This document shows positions 18,065 to 29,537 of a DNA stretch of 64,000 nucleotides, one piece after another. Every line of letters begins with the position of its first letter. Positions within the stretch are counted from its first letter, which is position 1. The stretch spans positions 128,241 to 192,240 of the forward strand of contig NZ_PVZS01000010.1 in NCBI RefSeq assembly GCF_003004785.1, given 5' to 3'. A program made the translations under genes and the position numbers. Under the pieces are notes generated by a model. It was not told where the DNA came from, made no database searches, and was given only the letters and a program-made list of their open reading frames with translations. This DNA is from Alsobacter soli (GTDB taxonomy: Bacteria; Pseudomonadota; Alphaproteobacteria; Rhizobiales; Beijerinckiaceae).

Positions 18065-19306
18065 TCAGCTCCGGTAATCGCCGTTGATCTCGACGTATTC
18101 CTTCGTGAGATCGCAGGTCCACACCTTGGCCTTGCCGTTGCCGAGGCCGATGTCGACGCGGATGTCGATGTCCTGCCCCTTCATGTACTCGGACACGGTG
18201 GCCTCGTCGTAGTCGCCATCGCGAGCGCCGTTGACGGCGACGCGGTGCGGGCCAAACCAGATGGCGAGGCGGTCGCGGTCGGCCGGCTCGCCGGCCTTGC
18301 CGACGGCCATCACCACGCGGCCCCAGTTGGCGTCTGCGCCGGCCACCGCCGTCTTCACCAGGGGCGAGTCGGCGATGGACTTGGCGATGCGCTTGGCGGA
18401 GGTCGCGCTCACCGCCCCCTCGACCGTCACGCCGATGAAGTGGCGGGCGCCCTCGCCGTCCTTCACCACCTGATGGGCGAGGTCGAGCAGCACGGTGTCG
18501 AGCGCCTTGCGGAAGCCGGCGAGGCGGCGGTCCGAGGCCTCCGTGACGCGGGGGCAGCCGCGCGCCTCGGCCGCGCCCGTGGCGAACAGCATCAGGGTGT
18601 CGGACGTGGAGGTGTCGCTGTCCACCGTGATGGCGTTGAACGAGGTCTTCACCGACCGCGACAGCATCGCCTGCAGCGCCTCGGCTGCGATCGGCGCGTC
18701 CGTGAAGATGAAGGACAGCATGGTGGCCATGTCGGGCGCGATCATGCCGGCGCCCTTGGCGATGCCGTTGATCGTGACCTCCACGCCCCCAATGGTCGCC
18801 TTGGCGGTGGCGCCCTTGGGGTAGGTGTCGGTGGTCATGATGGCCTTGGCGGGCTCGATCCACGGCCCCTCGGCGGCGCGGGCGGCGCACTCGTCCAGCA
18901 CGCCGCCGAACTTGGTGGCGTCGAGCGGCTCGCCGATCACGCCCGTGGAGGCCAGGAAGATCTCGCTCGGCTTGCAGCCCAGCGCCTTGGCGGCGATGTC
19001 GGCCGTGAGCTTCACGGCCTCGGCGCCGGTCTTGCCCGTGAAGGCGTTGGCGTTGCCGGAGTTCACCACGAGGCCCCGCGCCACGCCGCCCGGCAGCGCC
19101 TTGCGGCACCAGTCCACCGGGGCGGAGGGGCACTTGGAGCGCGTGTAGACGCCCGCCGCCGCCGTGCCCTCGGCCAGCTTCAGCAGCAGCACGTCCGTGC
19201 GGCCCTTGTATCGGATGCCGGCCGCCGCCGTCGCGAAGGTGACGCCCGCGATGGGCGGCAGGTCGGGAAACCGTTCGGGAGCGAGCGGGGAAACGGCGGT
19301 CGCCAT
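18065..19306 (-). CDS. argJ: Bifunctional ornithine acetyltransferase / N-acetylglutamate synthase ArgJ
   Basis: Enzyme of 413 residues in arginine synthesis, which moves the acetyl group from N-acetylornithine to glutamate and, in bifunctional forms, also uses acetyl-CoA. The self-cleavage site is intact: [20 protein letters not shown], with the new N-terminal nucleophile Thr195 after Ala194. Earlier residues [12 protein letters not shown] and [13 protein letters not shown] form the conserved pocket. The start at 19306 gives the standard length; the ORF extends 22 codons further without similarity. It lies downstream of the isomerase gene but behind a terminator, so probably has its own promoter. 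Confidence 0.95.
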   Translation of the reverse strand: MATAVSPLAPERFPDLPPIAGVTFATAAAGIRYKGRTDVLLLKLAEGTAAAGVYTRSKCPSAPVDWCRKALPGGVARGLVVNSGNANAFTGKTGAEAVKLTADIAAKALGCKPSEIFLASTGVIGEPLDATKFGGVLDECAARAAEGPWIEPAKAIMTTDTYPKGATAKATIGGVEVTINGIAKGAGMIAPDMATMLSFIFTDAPIAAEALQAMLSRSVKTSFNAITVDSDTSTSDTLMLFATGAAEARGCPRVTEASDRRLAGFRKALDTVLLDLAHQVVKDGEGARHFIGVTVEGAVSATSAKRIAKSIADSPLVKTAVAGADANWGRVVMAVGKAGEPADRDRLAIWFGPHRVAVNGARDGDYDEATVSEYMKGQDIDIRVDIGLGNGKAKVWTCDLTKEYVEINGDYRS

Positions 19307-19373
19307 GGCGATCCTCGGCAGTCGGTCAGGAGAGTGGAAGGAGCCGCGCGGACGCACGGCCGGCAGGGGCAAG

Positions 19374-19401
19374 AAAAAGCCGGGGGAGAAAGCCCCCGGC
19401 T
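19374..19401 (-). terminator. Rho-independent terminator after the isomerase gene
   Basis: On the minus strand AGCCGGGGG / CCCCCGGCT forms a 9-pair stem around CTTTCT, followed by TTTTTCTT. It starts 17 bases after the peptidylprolyl isomerase stop and lies between it and argJ. Confidence 0.8.
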
Positions 19402-19417
19402 CCGAAATTCGAAACGG

Positions 19418-20332
19418 TCAGTTCTTCTTCGGCTCCGCCGGCTTGGCGGCGTCGGCCGGCTTGGCCGGATCAGCGGGGGCCGGGGCCGCGGGCTTGTCGA
19501 GCCGCTCGACCTTGCCCTTGGAGCGCAGCGCCATGACGATGTCCGTCTGCGCCTTGCGGGTCAGGTACTGCTGGATCTGGTCCTTGACCTCGTCATAGGG
19601 CGGGACCGCCTTGGTGCGCTTCTCCTCGACCTTGATGACGTGCCAGCCGAACTGGCTCTTCACCGGGTCGGACACCTGTCCGGGCTCTAGCTTGAACGCC
19701 GCTTCGGCGAACTCGGGCACCATGCGGTCCTTGGTGAACCAGCCCAGGTCGCCTCCCTCCTTGCCCGAACCCGGGTCCTTGGAGAGTTCCTCGGCCACCT
19801 TGGCGAAGTCGTCGCCCTTCTTCAGGCGCGCCTCGACGGCCTTGGCCTGGTCCTCGGTCTCCACCAGGATGTGGCGAGCGTGAACCTCCGGCTCGGGCTT
19901 CAGGTCCTTCACGGTGTCGTTATAGAGGGCCTTCATCTTGTCTTCGGTGACGGCCTTCTTGGCTTCCTGGCCGAGATACTCGTCCAGCATCAGCTTGTCG
20001 CGCTGGTAGGCGGCGCGGGCGGCGAACTCGGGCGAAGAGTCCACCTTGGCCTGCGCGGCGGCGCGGGCGCCGAGCTTCAGGTCGGCGAGATAGCCGACGA
20101 GGTAATCGCGCTTGGCCGGCTCCGGCATCTGCGGCATGCTGCCGCCCAGGTCCTCTGCCGCGAGATCGAGGTCCTTCTCGGTGATCTTCAGGCCGTCCAC
20201 GGTGGCGACGACCTTGTCCTTGTCGCCGGAGGCGGCGGTCTGCGCCGAGGCGGCGCCCCAGCCGAGCCCAAGCGCCACGGCCGCCGTGGCGAGGATCAGG
20301 GCGGGGCGACCAAGTGTCTTCGTGTCGATCAT
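19418..20332 (-). CDS. Peptidylprolyl isomerase, parvulin (PpiC/SurA) type
   Basis: Protein of 304 residues that catalyses cis-trans isomerisation of prolyl bonds in exported proteins. A signal peptide is at the N-terminus (ALILATAAVALGLGWGAASA). A SurA-like N-terminal helical part comes first. The parvulin domain (about residues 165-255) begins VHARHILVETEDQAKAVEA and includes GGDLGWFTKDRMVPEF and SQFGWHVIKVEEKR. The C-terminus is a Pro/Ala/Lys tail. The ATG at 20332 starts just before the signal peptide. It is divergent from secA, a fitting neighbour for the secretion theme. A strong terminator follows. Confidence 0.9.
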   Translation of the reverse strand: MIDTKTLGRPALILATAAVALGLGWGAASAQTAASGDKDKVVATVDGLKITEKDLDLAAEDLGGSMPQMPEPAKRDYLVGYLADLKLGARAAAQAKVDSSPEFAARAAYQRDKLMLDEYLGQEAKKAVTEDKMKALYNDTVKDLKPEPEVHARHILVETEDQAKAVEARLKKGDDFAKVAEELSKDPGSGKEGGDLGWFTKDRMVPEFAEAAFKLEPGQVSDPVKSQFGWHVIKVEEKRTKAVPPYDEVKDQIQQYLTRKAQTDIVMALRSKGKVERLDKPAAPAPADPAKPADAAKPAEPKKN

Positions 20333-20645
20333 GAGCGTTTGGATCCGGTTCGGCGCGCGCGAGCGCAAGGTCAAAGCGCGTTCGAGGCGCATGAGTGGAG
20401 CAAGGCGGCCCGCCTTGCAAGACGTGTTTGGCGTGTACAGTCGCGCCCCTTTGAAAAACGGGGATCGCGGCGCCATGTAGGCGAAGGCGCGACCGTTGGC
20501 GGGCGTCGCGCGTTTCCCTTGGCGCAGGGCCGATTACGGCCGTGCGTCCCGACCCGGATGGCGCTATAAGCCCCTCCGACAATTTCCTCCTCGGCGCCTG
20601 GCCCCGGGCCAGCCGCGCCGCCTTTCGACGTGAGAAGGGTTCTCG
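20333..20645. other. 313-base divergent region between the isomerase gene and secA
   Basis: Contains the promoters of both genes. A near-perfect palindrome lies at 20400-20418. A TATAAG hexamer at 20565-20570 could be a secA -10 element, but no good -35 is seen 17 bases before it. No ORF or RNA is evident. Confidence 0.35.
20400..20418. repeat. Inverted repeat GCAAGGCGG-C-CCGCCTTGC
   Basis: Nine-base arms around a single central base, in the secA/isomerase promoter region. It could be a protein-binding site or a small hairpin; no T-run follows on either strand, so it is not an obvious terminator. Confidence 0.5.
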
Positions 20646-23453
<2,808 letters not shown>

Positions 23454-23497
23454 CGCCGCGACTTGCGTCGCGCTGGCCGGGCCTGACCCGAGCAACC

Positions 23498-23526
23498 AAA
23501 AGGGCCGCGCGAGCGGCCCTTTTTTC
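23498..23526 (+). terminator. Rho-independent terminator after secA
   Basis: AAAGGGCCGC / GCGGCCCTTT stem around GCGA, followed by a T-run (TTTTTC). It starts about 45 bases after the secA stop. Confidence 0.85.
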
Positions 23527-23620
23527 TTGCCTGCTCGCAGGCGTGACGTCGTTCACACCCCTCCTGCGTCTTTGGACATCTACTGGCGAAGCGCACCCAG
23601 GAGAGTAGTATCGAGGCGCC

Positions 23621-24916
23621 ATGGCCAGAAACATCGTGATCTGCTCCGACGGCACTGGAAACGAGATCAGCGAGAACATCTCGAACGTTCTCAAGCTTTA
23701 CCGCGTCACTCGGAAGACCGACCGCACCGAACCCCGGCAGCTGGTCTTCTATGATCCGGGCGTCGGAACACTGGCCCGGCCCGACCCGTGGAACACCCTG
23801 AAGCAGAACACCGCGATGGTGATGGGGCTCGCCTTCGGCTACGGGCTCGATGACAACGTGCTGGCCGCATGCGAATTCCTGATCGACAACTGGGAGCGTG
23901 GCGACCAGATCTACCTTTTCGGGTTCAGCCGCGGCGCCTATACGGTCCGCGTCCTGGCCGCCCTGATCCACACGGTCGGCCTGCTGTCGCGGGAGCAGAA
24001 GCACCTGAGCGGGGCAGCCCTCACCACCTACAAGCAGACGAGCGCGGCGGCGCAGCGCGCCACCCAGGACCTGGTCGCCGCATCCGGCGCCGCCGACGCT
24101 CTCGCGCCGGACGACCGGGCCTCGCAATTCGCTCGGATCACATCGACGCGCTGGCCGACGATCCGGTTCATGGGGGTGTGGGACACCGTCGCAAGCATCA
24201 TCACGCCGCGGCCGGACCGGTTCTTTCTGTTCAGCCTCGAGGAGCTGCTGTTCACCCGCAGCAACCCGAGCGTCGCCGCTTTCAGACAAGCCATTTCGAT
24301 CGACGAACGGCGCCGCATGTTCCGGCTGCACCCCTGGGAGCCAGGGCAGATGTTTCGCGCCAACCGCTTTGTCGCGACCGCATATGACAAGCCCCAGGAC
24401 TCCGACCAGGTCTGGTTCGCGGGGGTGCATGCCGATGTCGGAGGCGGCTATCCGGAAGCAGAGAGCGGCCTGTCGAAGTATCCCCTGCTCTGGATGATCA
24501 GGGAGGCCGAAAAGCACGGCCTCAGCGTGAACCCGCAGACGGTCAACCACCTCGTCCTGGGCAAACGACGCAAGGGCAGCCCCTACACGTATGTGGAGCC
24601 GAGCCCCTTGGGGGAGTTCCATCAGTCCCTCCGGGGCGCATGGGTTCCTCTCGAGTACGCGCCGAAGAACGACCGCTACAAGGAATGGAAGGCCAGGCCG
24701 TCTTTCCTCGGCTACTACATCCCGGACGGAGAGCCCCGCTTCATCCCTCCGGGATCACGCATTCACTGGTCTGCGGTCGAGAGACTCCGGCGCGACCCGG
24801 GCTACAGGCCCGTGAATTTTCCGCCAGACGGCTCATTCGTGGAGGTCGGCAGGGAGCAGGCCATCGAAAGCCAGATGGGCGCGGAGGCCAGCGCGCCCGA
24901 TCTCGACCAGCATTGA
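23621..24916 (+). CDS. DUF2235 alpha/beta-hydrolase (Tle1-like phospholipase family)
   Basis: Protein of 431 residues opening with RNIVICSDGTGNEISENISN, the standard start of DUF2235 proteins. The nucleophile elbow GFSRGAY places Ser at residue 103. Later motifs match the domain: VWDTVASI, RMFRLHPWEPGQMF and WFAGVHADVGGGYPE, the last carrying the acidic and His-containing part of the active site. Known DUF2235 members include type VI secretion phospholipase effectors (Tle1), but many are unstudied cytosolic proteins. No VgrG, PAAR, Hcp or immunity-like gene is adjacent and no signal peptide is seen, so an effector role is not supported here. Confidence 0.87.
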   Translation: MARNIVICSDGTGNEISENISNVLKLYRVTRKTDRTEPRQLVFYDPGVGTLARPDPWNTLKQNTAMVMGLAFGYGLDDNVLAACEFLIDNWERGDQIYLFGFSRGAYTVRVLAALIHTVGLLSREQKHLSGAALTTYKQTSAAAQRATQDLVAASGAADALAPDDRASQFARITSTRWPTIRFMGVWDTVASIITPRPDRFFLFSLEELLFTRSNPSVAAFRQAISIDERRRMFRLHPWEPGQMFRANRFVATAYDKPQDSDQVWFAGVHADVGGGYPEAESGLSKYPLLWMIREAEKHGLSVNPQTVNHLVLGKRRKGSPYTYVEPSPLGEFHQSLRGAWVPLEYAPKNDRYKEWKARPSFLGYYIPDGEPRFIPPGSRIHWSAVERLRRDPGYRPVNFPPDGSFVEVGREQAIESQMGAEASAPDLDQH

Positions 24917-24941
24917 GTTACGAGGAGCGGTCGCTCGCCGA

Positions 24942-25631
24942 TCATCCTTCCCCGGCCGCTCGCGTGCGCGCCTTCCGGTTGCGCGTTGTTTGCTCGGCGT
25001 CGGCCGCGAAGCCGGCGCGCTCCGTTTCCTCGCGCTTGTGACGCAAGTGTCGCCCCAGGAGGTACGCCAAGGCGCGGCTGTCGCGCCGGACAAGGGCGTT
25101 GAGGATGGCCTCGTGCTCAAGCACCGCGAGCGCCCAGTGCTCGGGCGACATGGGCGCAACGAAGCGGGCGCGCCGGATGCGGGCCGTCACCGATTGATAG
25201 AGGCCGGCAAGAACGGCGTTGTCCGCCGCCGCGACGATCAACTCGTGGATGGTCCGGTTGCACCGGTAGTAGGCGGCGAGGTCGCCCGCCTTGTGATGCT
25301 CCACCATCGCATGGTGCGCCGCCGCGATCTCCGCAAGCTGGGCCTCCGTGATGCGCTCGCAGGCGAGTTCGCCGGCCTTGGCCTCGAGCCCCTCCACCAC
25401 TTCGAACAGATCCGCGACGTCCTTTCGCGTGAGCTTCGCCGCGCGCGCGCCCTTGTGGGGCAACAGCACGATGGTGCCCTCGGACGCGAGCACCTTGAGG
25501 GCTTCTCGGAGCGGCGTGCGCGAGATGCCGAAGCGGGCGCACAGCTCCCGCTCGTCGATCCGGGCGCCCGGAGGGATCTGCCCCTCGACCAGCATGTTGC
25601 GCAGGTTCGCGACGAGTTCTTCGTGCAGCAT
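24942..25631 (-). CDS. GntR-family (FadR subfamily, FCD domain) transcriptional regulator
   Basis: Protein of 229 residues. The N-terminal winged helix (about 1-70) contains the recognition part ERELCARFGISRTPLREALK, the classic GntR signature. The FCD ligand-binding domain follows (about 78-205), with the metal-site histidines likely in CNRTIHELI and in LEHEAIL. Such regulators bind a small organic acid that releases DNA. It is divergent from the crotonase/CoA-transferase/Tct operon and probably controls it. Two near-identical inverted sites (25657-25665 and 25719-25727) lie between them. The ATG at 25631 gives the normal length. Confidence 0.9.
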   Translation of the reverse strand: MLHEELVANLRNMLVEGQIPPGARIDERELCARFGISRTPLREALKVLASEGTIVLLPHKGARAAKLTRKDVADLFEVVEGLEAKAGELACERITEAQLAEIAAAHHAMVEHHKAGDLAAYYRCNRTIHELIVAAADNAVLAGLYQSVTARIRRARFVAPMSPEHWALAVLEHEAILNALVRRDSRALAYLLGRHLRHKREETERAGFAADAEQTTRNRKARTRAAGEG

Positions 25632-25656
25632 GATCACTCCGAGAGCCGCGACGCGC

Positions 25657-25665
25657 TGAATGCAA
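25657..25665. promoter_or_regulatory. Candidate FCD-regulator operator, left copy
   Basis: TGAATGCAA, the exact reverse complement of TTGCATTCA at 25719-25727. Read on the minus strand it gives TTGCATTCAG, close to the palindromic form TTG-N4-CAA. It lies just before the regulator start at 25631, which fits autoregulation. Confidence 0.45.
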
Positions 25666-25718
25666 AAGAAGCCAACAGGGACAACTCCGGGTAGATTTTG
25701 GCTTGCGCTGGTGGAAGA

Positions 25719-25727
25719 TTGCATTCA
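25719..25727. promoter_or_regulatory. Candidate FCD-regulator operator, right copy
   Basis: TTGCATTCA, followed by another A to complete TTG-CATT-CAA. It is about 100 bases before the crotonase start, with the mirror copy 53 bases to the left. The spacing between centres is about 62 bases, six helical turns. Confidence 0.45.
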
Positions 25728-25823
25728 ACCTTAGCGCATATCGCCGCGCAAGACGGCGGCATGGAGGAAGCGCGCTCGACGGTCGCGGAGACGGCCGGAG
25801 AAGCCCTAAGCCGAGGACGCCTG

Positions 25824-26633
25824 ATGACGGACAGCGCACGCGCAGCTGGGGCCGACACCCAAGAATTGCTTTACGAGGTCCGCGATGGCATCGCCCGCGT
25901 GACCTTCAACCGCCCCGAGGCGCGCAACGCCTTCACGTTCGCCATGTACGAGAAGCTCGCCTGGGTCTGCGAGCAGGTGGACGCCGATCGTTCGATCCGC
26001 GCCATGATCGTGACAGGCGCAGGCGACAAGGCCTTCGCGGCCGGCACCGACATCTCGCAGTTCCGGGCCTTCTCGACCCCGGAGGACGCGCTGGCGTACG
26101 AAGCCCGGATCGACAGGGTGCTGGGAGCGCTCGAACGGTGCCGCGTACCCGTAATCGCAGCCATCGTGGGCGCCTGCACCGGGGGCGGGGCGGGAATCGC
26201 GTCACGCTGCGACATCCGGATCGGCGCCGCCAACGCGCGGTTCGGCTTCCCGATCGCGCGGACGCTCGGCAACTGCCTGTCCATCGCGAACCTGTCGCGC
26301 CTCGCCCAGCTCATCGGCCCGGCCCGGGTGAAGGACATCGTCTTCACGGCACGCCTGGTCGAAGCGCAGGAGGCCTTGCAGATCGGGCTCATTTCCGAAG
26401 TGCACGACACGCCGGAAGCTGTCCGCCAGCGCGCGGAAGAGCTCGCGACGCTGATGGCGGGCCACGCGCCGCTCACCATGCAGGCCACCAAGGAGGGCCT
26501 GCGGCGGATCGCCGAGCACAACGCCCCGGCTGAAGGCAAGGACCTGATCCTGATGTGCTACATGAGCCAGGACTTCCGCGAGGGCATGGACGCGTTTCTG
26601 AACAAGCGCCCACCCCGCTTCAGGGGCGAATGA
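25824..26633 (+). CDS. Enoyl-CoA hydratase/isomerase-family protein lacking both catalytic glutamates
   Basis: Crotonase-fold protein of 269 residues. The oxyanion-hole segments are intact: FAAGTDI near residue 75 and ACTGGGAG near 118. In true hydratases the two catalytic glutamates lie in GGGCEL and FGQPEI; here those segments read GGGAGI and FGFPIARTLG, so neither is present. It may therefore be a hydrolase, decarboxylase, lyase or another crotonase variant. The ATG at 25824 is preceded by CCGAGGAC. It heads an operon with the CoA-transferase and a tripartite tricarboxylate importer, which suggests a carboxylate-CoA substrate. Confidence 0.87.
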   Translation: MTDSARAAGADTQELLYEVRDGIARVTFNRPEARNAFTFAMYEKLAWVCEQVDADRSIRAMIVTGAGDKAFAAGTDISQFRAFSTPEDALAYEARIDRVLGALERCRVPVIAAIVGACTGGGAGIASRCDIRIGAANARFGFPIARTLGNCLSIANLSRLAQLIGPARVKDIVFTARLVEAQEALQIGLISEVHDTPEAVRQRAEELATLMAGHAPLTMQATKEGLRRIAEHNAPAEGKDLILMCYMSQDFREGMDAFLNKRPPRFRGE

Positions 26634-26688
26634 GGCGTCGAGCGCCCCGCCCGAAAACCAGCCCCTCCATTCAGAAGAAGAGACCAGC

Positions 26689-27912
26689 ATGGGTCCCCTC
26701 AGCGGACTGAAAGTCCTCGATCTCACGCATGTCATGGCCGGCCCGACCTGCACGCTGATGCTGGCCGACATGGGCGCGGACGTCATCAAGATCGAAAAGA
26801 ACCCCGACGGCGACGACACCCGCCGCTCCGTGCCCCCGAAGATCGGCGACGAAGCCGCCGCCTTCATGATGATGAACCGCAACAAGCGCGGCCTCGTCCT
26901 CGACCTGAAGACGCCCGGAGGCAAGGAGGTGCTGCGGCGCCTGGTGAAGACCGCGGACGTGCTGGTCGAGAACTTCGCGCCGGGGGCCATGGCGCGCCTG
27001 GGCCTGTCCTACGAGGACCTGAAGGCCGAGAACCCGGGGCTTATCTATTGCTCCCTGTCGGGCTTCGGGCGGACCGGCCCCTACAAGGACCGGCGGGGCT
27101 TCGATCTCGTCGCCCAGGCCATGAGCGGCATCATGAGCTTCACCGGCGAGGCGGGCGGCCCCCCGGCCAAGTGCGGGCCGCCGCTCTCCGACATCACGGC
27201 CGGCATTCTCGCGGCCATGGGCATCCTCGCCGCTTATGCGCACCGCCTGAAGACCGGCGAGGGCCAGTGGGTCGAGACCTCGCTGTTCGAAGCCGCGCTG
27301 GTGCAGACCTACTGGCAATCGGCCATTGCGCTCGCGACGGGGGTCGCTCCCAAGGCGATGGGATCCGGCCACCCGCTCAACGCGCCCTACCAGGCCTTCC
27401 GGGGCAGCGACCGCTGGTTTGTGGTCGGCGGCGCCAACCAGCGCAACTGGATGCGCATGCTCGAGGCCATCGGCGCGCTCCCCTTGGCGGATGATCCCCG
27501 GTTCCGCACCAACCCAGACCGCATGAAGAACCTCCCCGAGCTCGAAGCCGAGCTGAGCAAGGTCTTCGAAGCGAAGCCGGCGGACCACTGGCTCTCCCTG
27601 CTCGACGCCGCCGGCGTGCCCTGTGGGCCGGTGCTCGACACCCTGCAGGCGCTCTCAGACCCGCAGACCATCGCTCGCAAGATGCTTGTCGAGGTGGAAC
27701 ACTCCACACTGGGGCCGGTGAAGACGTTGGGCCTGCCGGTGAAGTTCTCGAATACGCCCGGCGGCGTTCGCAAGGGAGCCCCGGTCTTCGGCGAAGACAC
27801 GCGGGATATTCTCGCCGAAGCCGGATACGGCGCCGAAGAAATCGCGTCGCTCGAAAGCGAGGGCGCCGTGGTGGCGGCGAACCTGCCGCAACGAGCCTCG
27901 ACCGGCCTCTAG
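26689..27912 (+). CDS. Class III CoA-transferase (CaiB/BaiF family)
   Basis: Enzyme of 407 residues that moves CoA between carboxylates, such as formate/oxalate or succinate/other acid pairs. It opens SGLKVLDLTHVMAGPTC, the usual family N-terminus. The catalytic Asp is expected in PPLSDITAGILAAMG at residue 168, matching Asp169 of formyl-CoA transferase. The conserved KTGEGQWVETSLFEAAL and the GANQRNWMRMLE C-lobe segments are present. It follows the crotonase-fold gene by 55 bases and precedes tctC. The likely job is to activate the acid imported by TctCBA. The acid is not known. Confidence 0.92.
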   Translation: MGPLSGLKVLDLTHVMAGPTCTLMLADMGADVIKIEKNPDGDDTRRSVPPKIGDEAAAFMMMNRNKRGLVLDLKTPGGKEVLRRLVKTADVLVENFAPGAMARLGLSYEDLKAENPGLIYCSLSGFGRTGPYKDRRGFDLVAQAMSGIMSFTGEAGGPPAKCGPPLSDITAGILAAMGILAAYAHRLKTGEGQWVETSLFEAALVQTYWQSAIALATGVAPKAMGSGHPLNAPYQAFRGSDRWFVVGGANQRNWMRMLEAIGALPLADDPRFRTNPDRMKNLPELEAELSKVFEAKPADHWLSLLDAAGVPCGPVLDTLQALSDPQTIARKMLVEVEHSTLGPVKTLGLPVKFSNTPGGVRKGAPVFGEDTRDILAEAGYGAEEIASLESEGAVVAANLPQRASTGL

Positions 27913-27988
27913 AGGCCTTCCGGGGCGCGAAGCTCACCAACCCAAACAAAAAAGAAACTTGGGACGGAAACGCTGGAGGAGAATGCCG

Positions 27989-28987
27989 ATGTCGACGTCA
28001 CTGGTGCGAGCCACGCTGCTCGCTGGGGCCGCCCTGATCGGAACGGGCTGGGTCCAGGCCTATGCCTGGGAGCCCACGAAGCCGATCGAGTTCATCGCCA
28101 CCGCCGGACCCGGCGGCGGAACGGACAACCTGGCCCGGGTGGTCCAAAGCGCCATCACGAAGAACAAGCTGCTCGACCAGCCCATCGTGGTTTCGAACAA
28201 AGGCGGGGGCAGCGGCGCCGAAGGGTATGTGTATGGCAAGTCCCAGTCCGGCGACCCCTACAAGGTGATCTTCGGGACTTCGAACGCCTGGACCCAGCCG
28301 CTCGTCTCCAAGGTCTCGTTCAAGCATACGGACCTCACGCCCATCGCTGCGGTAGCCTCGGATGAATTCCTGCTCTGGGTGAAGCAGGACGCGCCGTTCA
28401 AGACCGCCAAGGACTATGTGGAGGCGGCCAAGTCCGGCGACTTCAAGATGGCCGGCGCCCAGTCCAAGGACACGGACGAGACCTTGACCCGCATGATCGA
28501 GAAGGCGGCGGGGATCAAGCTCACCTATGTGCCCTTCAAGAGCGGCAGCGAGGCGGCCGTGCAACTCGCCGGCGGGCATGTGACGTCCCACGTCAACAAC
28601 CCCTCCGAGAGCATCGGCCAATGGCGCGGCGGGACCCAGCGCCCGCTGTGCGTGTTCAATTCGAAGCGCCTGCCCGAAGGACCGAAGATCACGGCGACAG
28701 AGAGCTGGCACGACATCCCGACCTGCGTGGAGAGCGGGCTCAACGTGCCGCTCTACAACCAGCCCCGCACGATCTGGCTGCCCGGCGGCGTGACGCCTGA
28801 ACAGGTCGCCTATTACGTCGACCTGCTCAAGAAGGTGCAGCAGACTCCCGAGTGGAAGGAATACATCGAGCGGAGCTCGCAAACGAGCGAGTTCGTGACG
28901 GGCGACGCGTTCAAGGCCTTCATGAACGAGGACTTCGAGCGCAACAAGAAGGTCGCCGCCGAGCAGGGCTGGCTCGTCAGCAACTGA
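27989..28987 (+). CDS. Tripartite tricarboxylate transporter substrate-binding protein (TctC)
   Basis: Periplasmic binding protein of 332 residues of the Bug/TctC family. The signal peptide is LVRATLLAGAALIGTGW (to about residue 24, before EPTKPIE). The first mature motif KPIEFIATAGPGGGTDNLAR is typical of the family and forms the carboxylate-binding P-loop-like turn. The start at 27989 is favoured over 27983, because the GGAGGA at 27975-27980 is about 8 bases before it. It belongs with TctB and TctA just downstream. Ligands in the family include citrate, aromatic acids and dicarboxylates. Confidence 0.9.
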   Translation: MSTSLVRATLLAGAALIGTGWVQAYAWEPTKPIEFIATAGPGGGTDNLARVVQSAITKNKLLDQPIVVSNKGGGSGAEGYVYGKSQSGDPYKVIFGTSNAWTQPLVSKVSFKHTDLTPIAAVASDEFLLWVKQDAPFKTAKDYVEAAKSGDFKMAGAQSKDTDETLTRMIEKAAGIKLTYVPFKSGSEAAVQLAGGHVTSHVNNPSESIGQWRGGTQRPLCVFNSKRLPEGPKITATESWHDIPTCVESGLNVPLYNQPRTIWLPGGVTPEQVAYYVDLLKKVQQTPEWKEYIERSSQTSEFVTGDAFKAFMNEDFERNKKVAAEQGWLVSN

Positions 28988-29035
28988 CCCGAACGGGGCG
29001 GCGACGCGGTCGCCGCCCTCCGCGGAGGCCACACG

Positions 29036-29503
29036 ATGTTGACCCGGCGTCATTTCGAGATTCTGACCAGCGGCATCACCCTCGCCTTTGGCCTGGCGAT
29101 CGTGGTTTCGAGCTACGACGTTGGAAGCGGCTGGACCCAGGGCGAAGTCCAGTCCGGGACCTTCCCGATGCTGGCCGGAGCGCTGGTGCTGGCGGGCAGC
29201 CTGTACAACCTCGCCCAGGCCTGGATCGGGCCGAATCCGATCCTGGCCAGCCGCGGGGAGTTGCGCCGGGCCGCGGGCCTTTTCCTCCCCGCGCTGGCCT
29301 TCGTGGCGCTGATCCCCTTCATCGGGATCTATGTCGCCGGGGTCGCCTACCTGCTCTGGTCGCTGCGCGTCCAGCACGGCATGGGCTGGGCCAAGGCCTG
29401 GCTGATCGCGATCGTCGCGATGGTCTCCCTCTACTTCGTGTTCGAACAGACCTTCCAGGTCCTCCTGCCGCATGGCTGGCTCGGCGCCGCCATCGGCTTC
29501 TGA
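29036..29503 (+). CDS. Tripartite tricarboxylate transporter small membrane subunit TctB
   Basis: Small integral membrane protein of 155 residues with four hydrophobic segments: GITLAFGLAIVV near the N-terminus, LAGALVLAGSLYNLA, then LPALAFVALIPFIGIY and AWLIAIVAMVSLYF. The segment VQSGTFPMLAGALVL resembles the conserved GPGFFP region of TctB proteins. It lies between tctC and tctA. Together the three make one proton/sodium-driven importer. Confidence 0.85.
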   Translation: MLTRRHFEILTSGITLAFGLAIVVSSYDVGSGWTQGEVQSGTFPMLAGALVLAGSLYNLAQAWIGPNPILASRGELRRAAGLFLPALAFVALIPFIGIYVAGVAYLLWSLRVQHGMGWAKAWLIAIVAMVSLYFVFEQTFQVLLPHGWLGAAIGF

Positions 29504-29537
29504 GCTCGGCGTCGCCGCCCATCCCAGGACATCGCCC

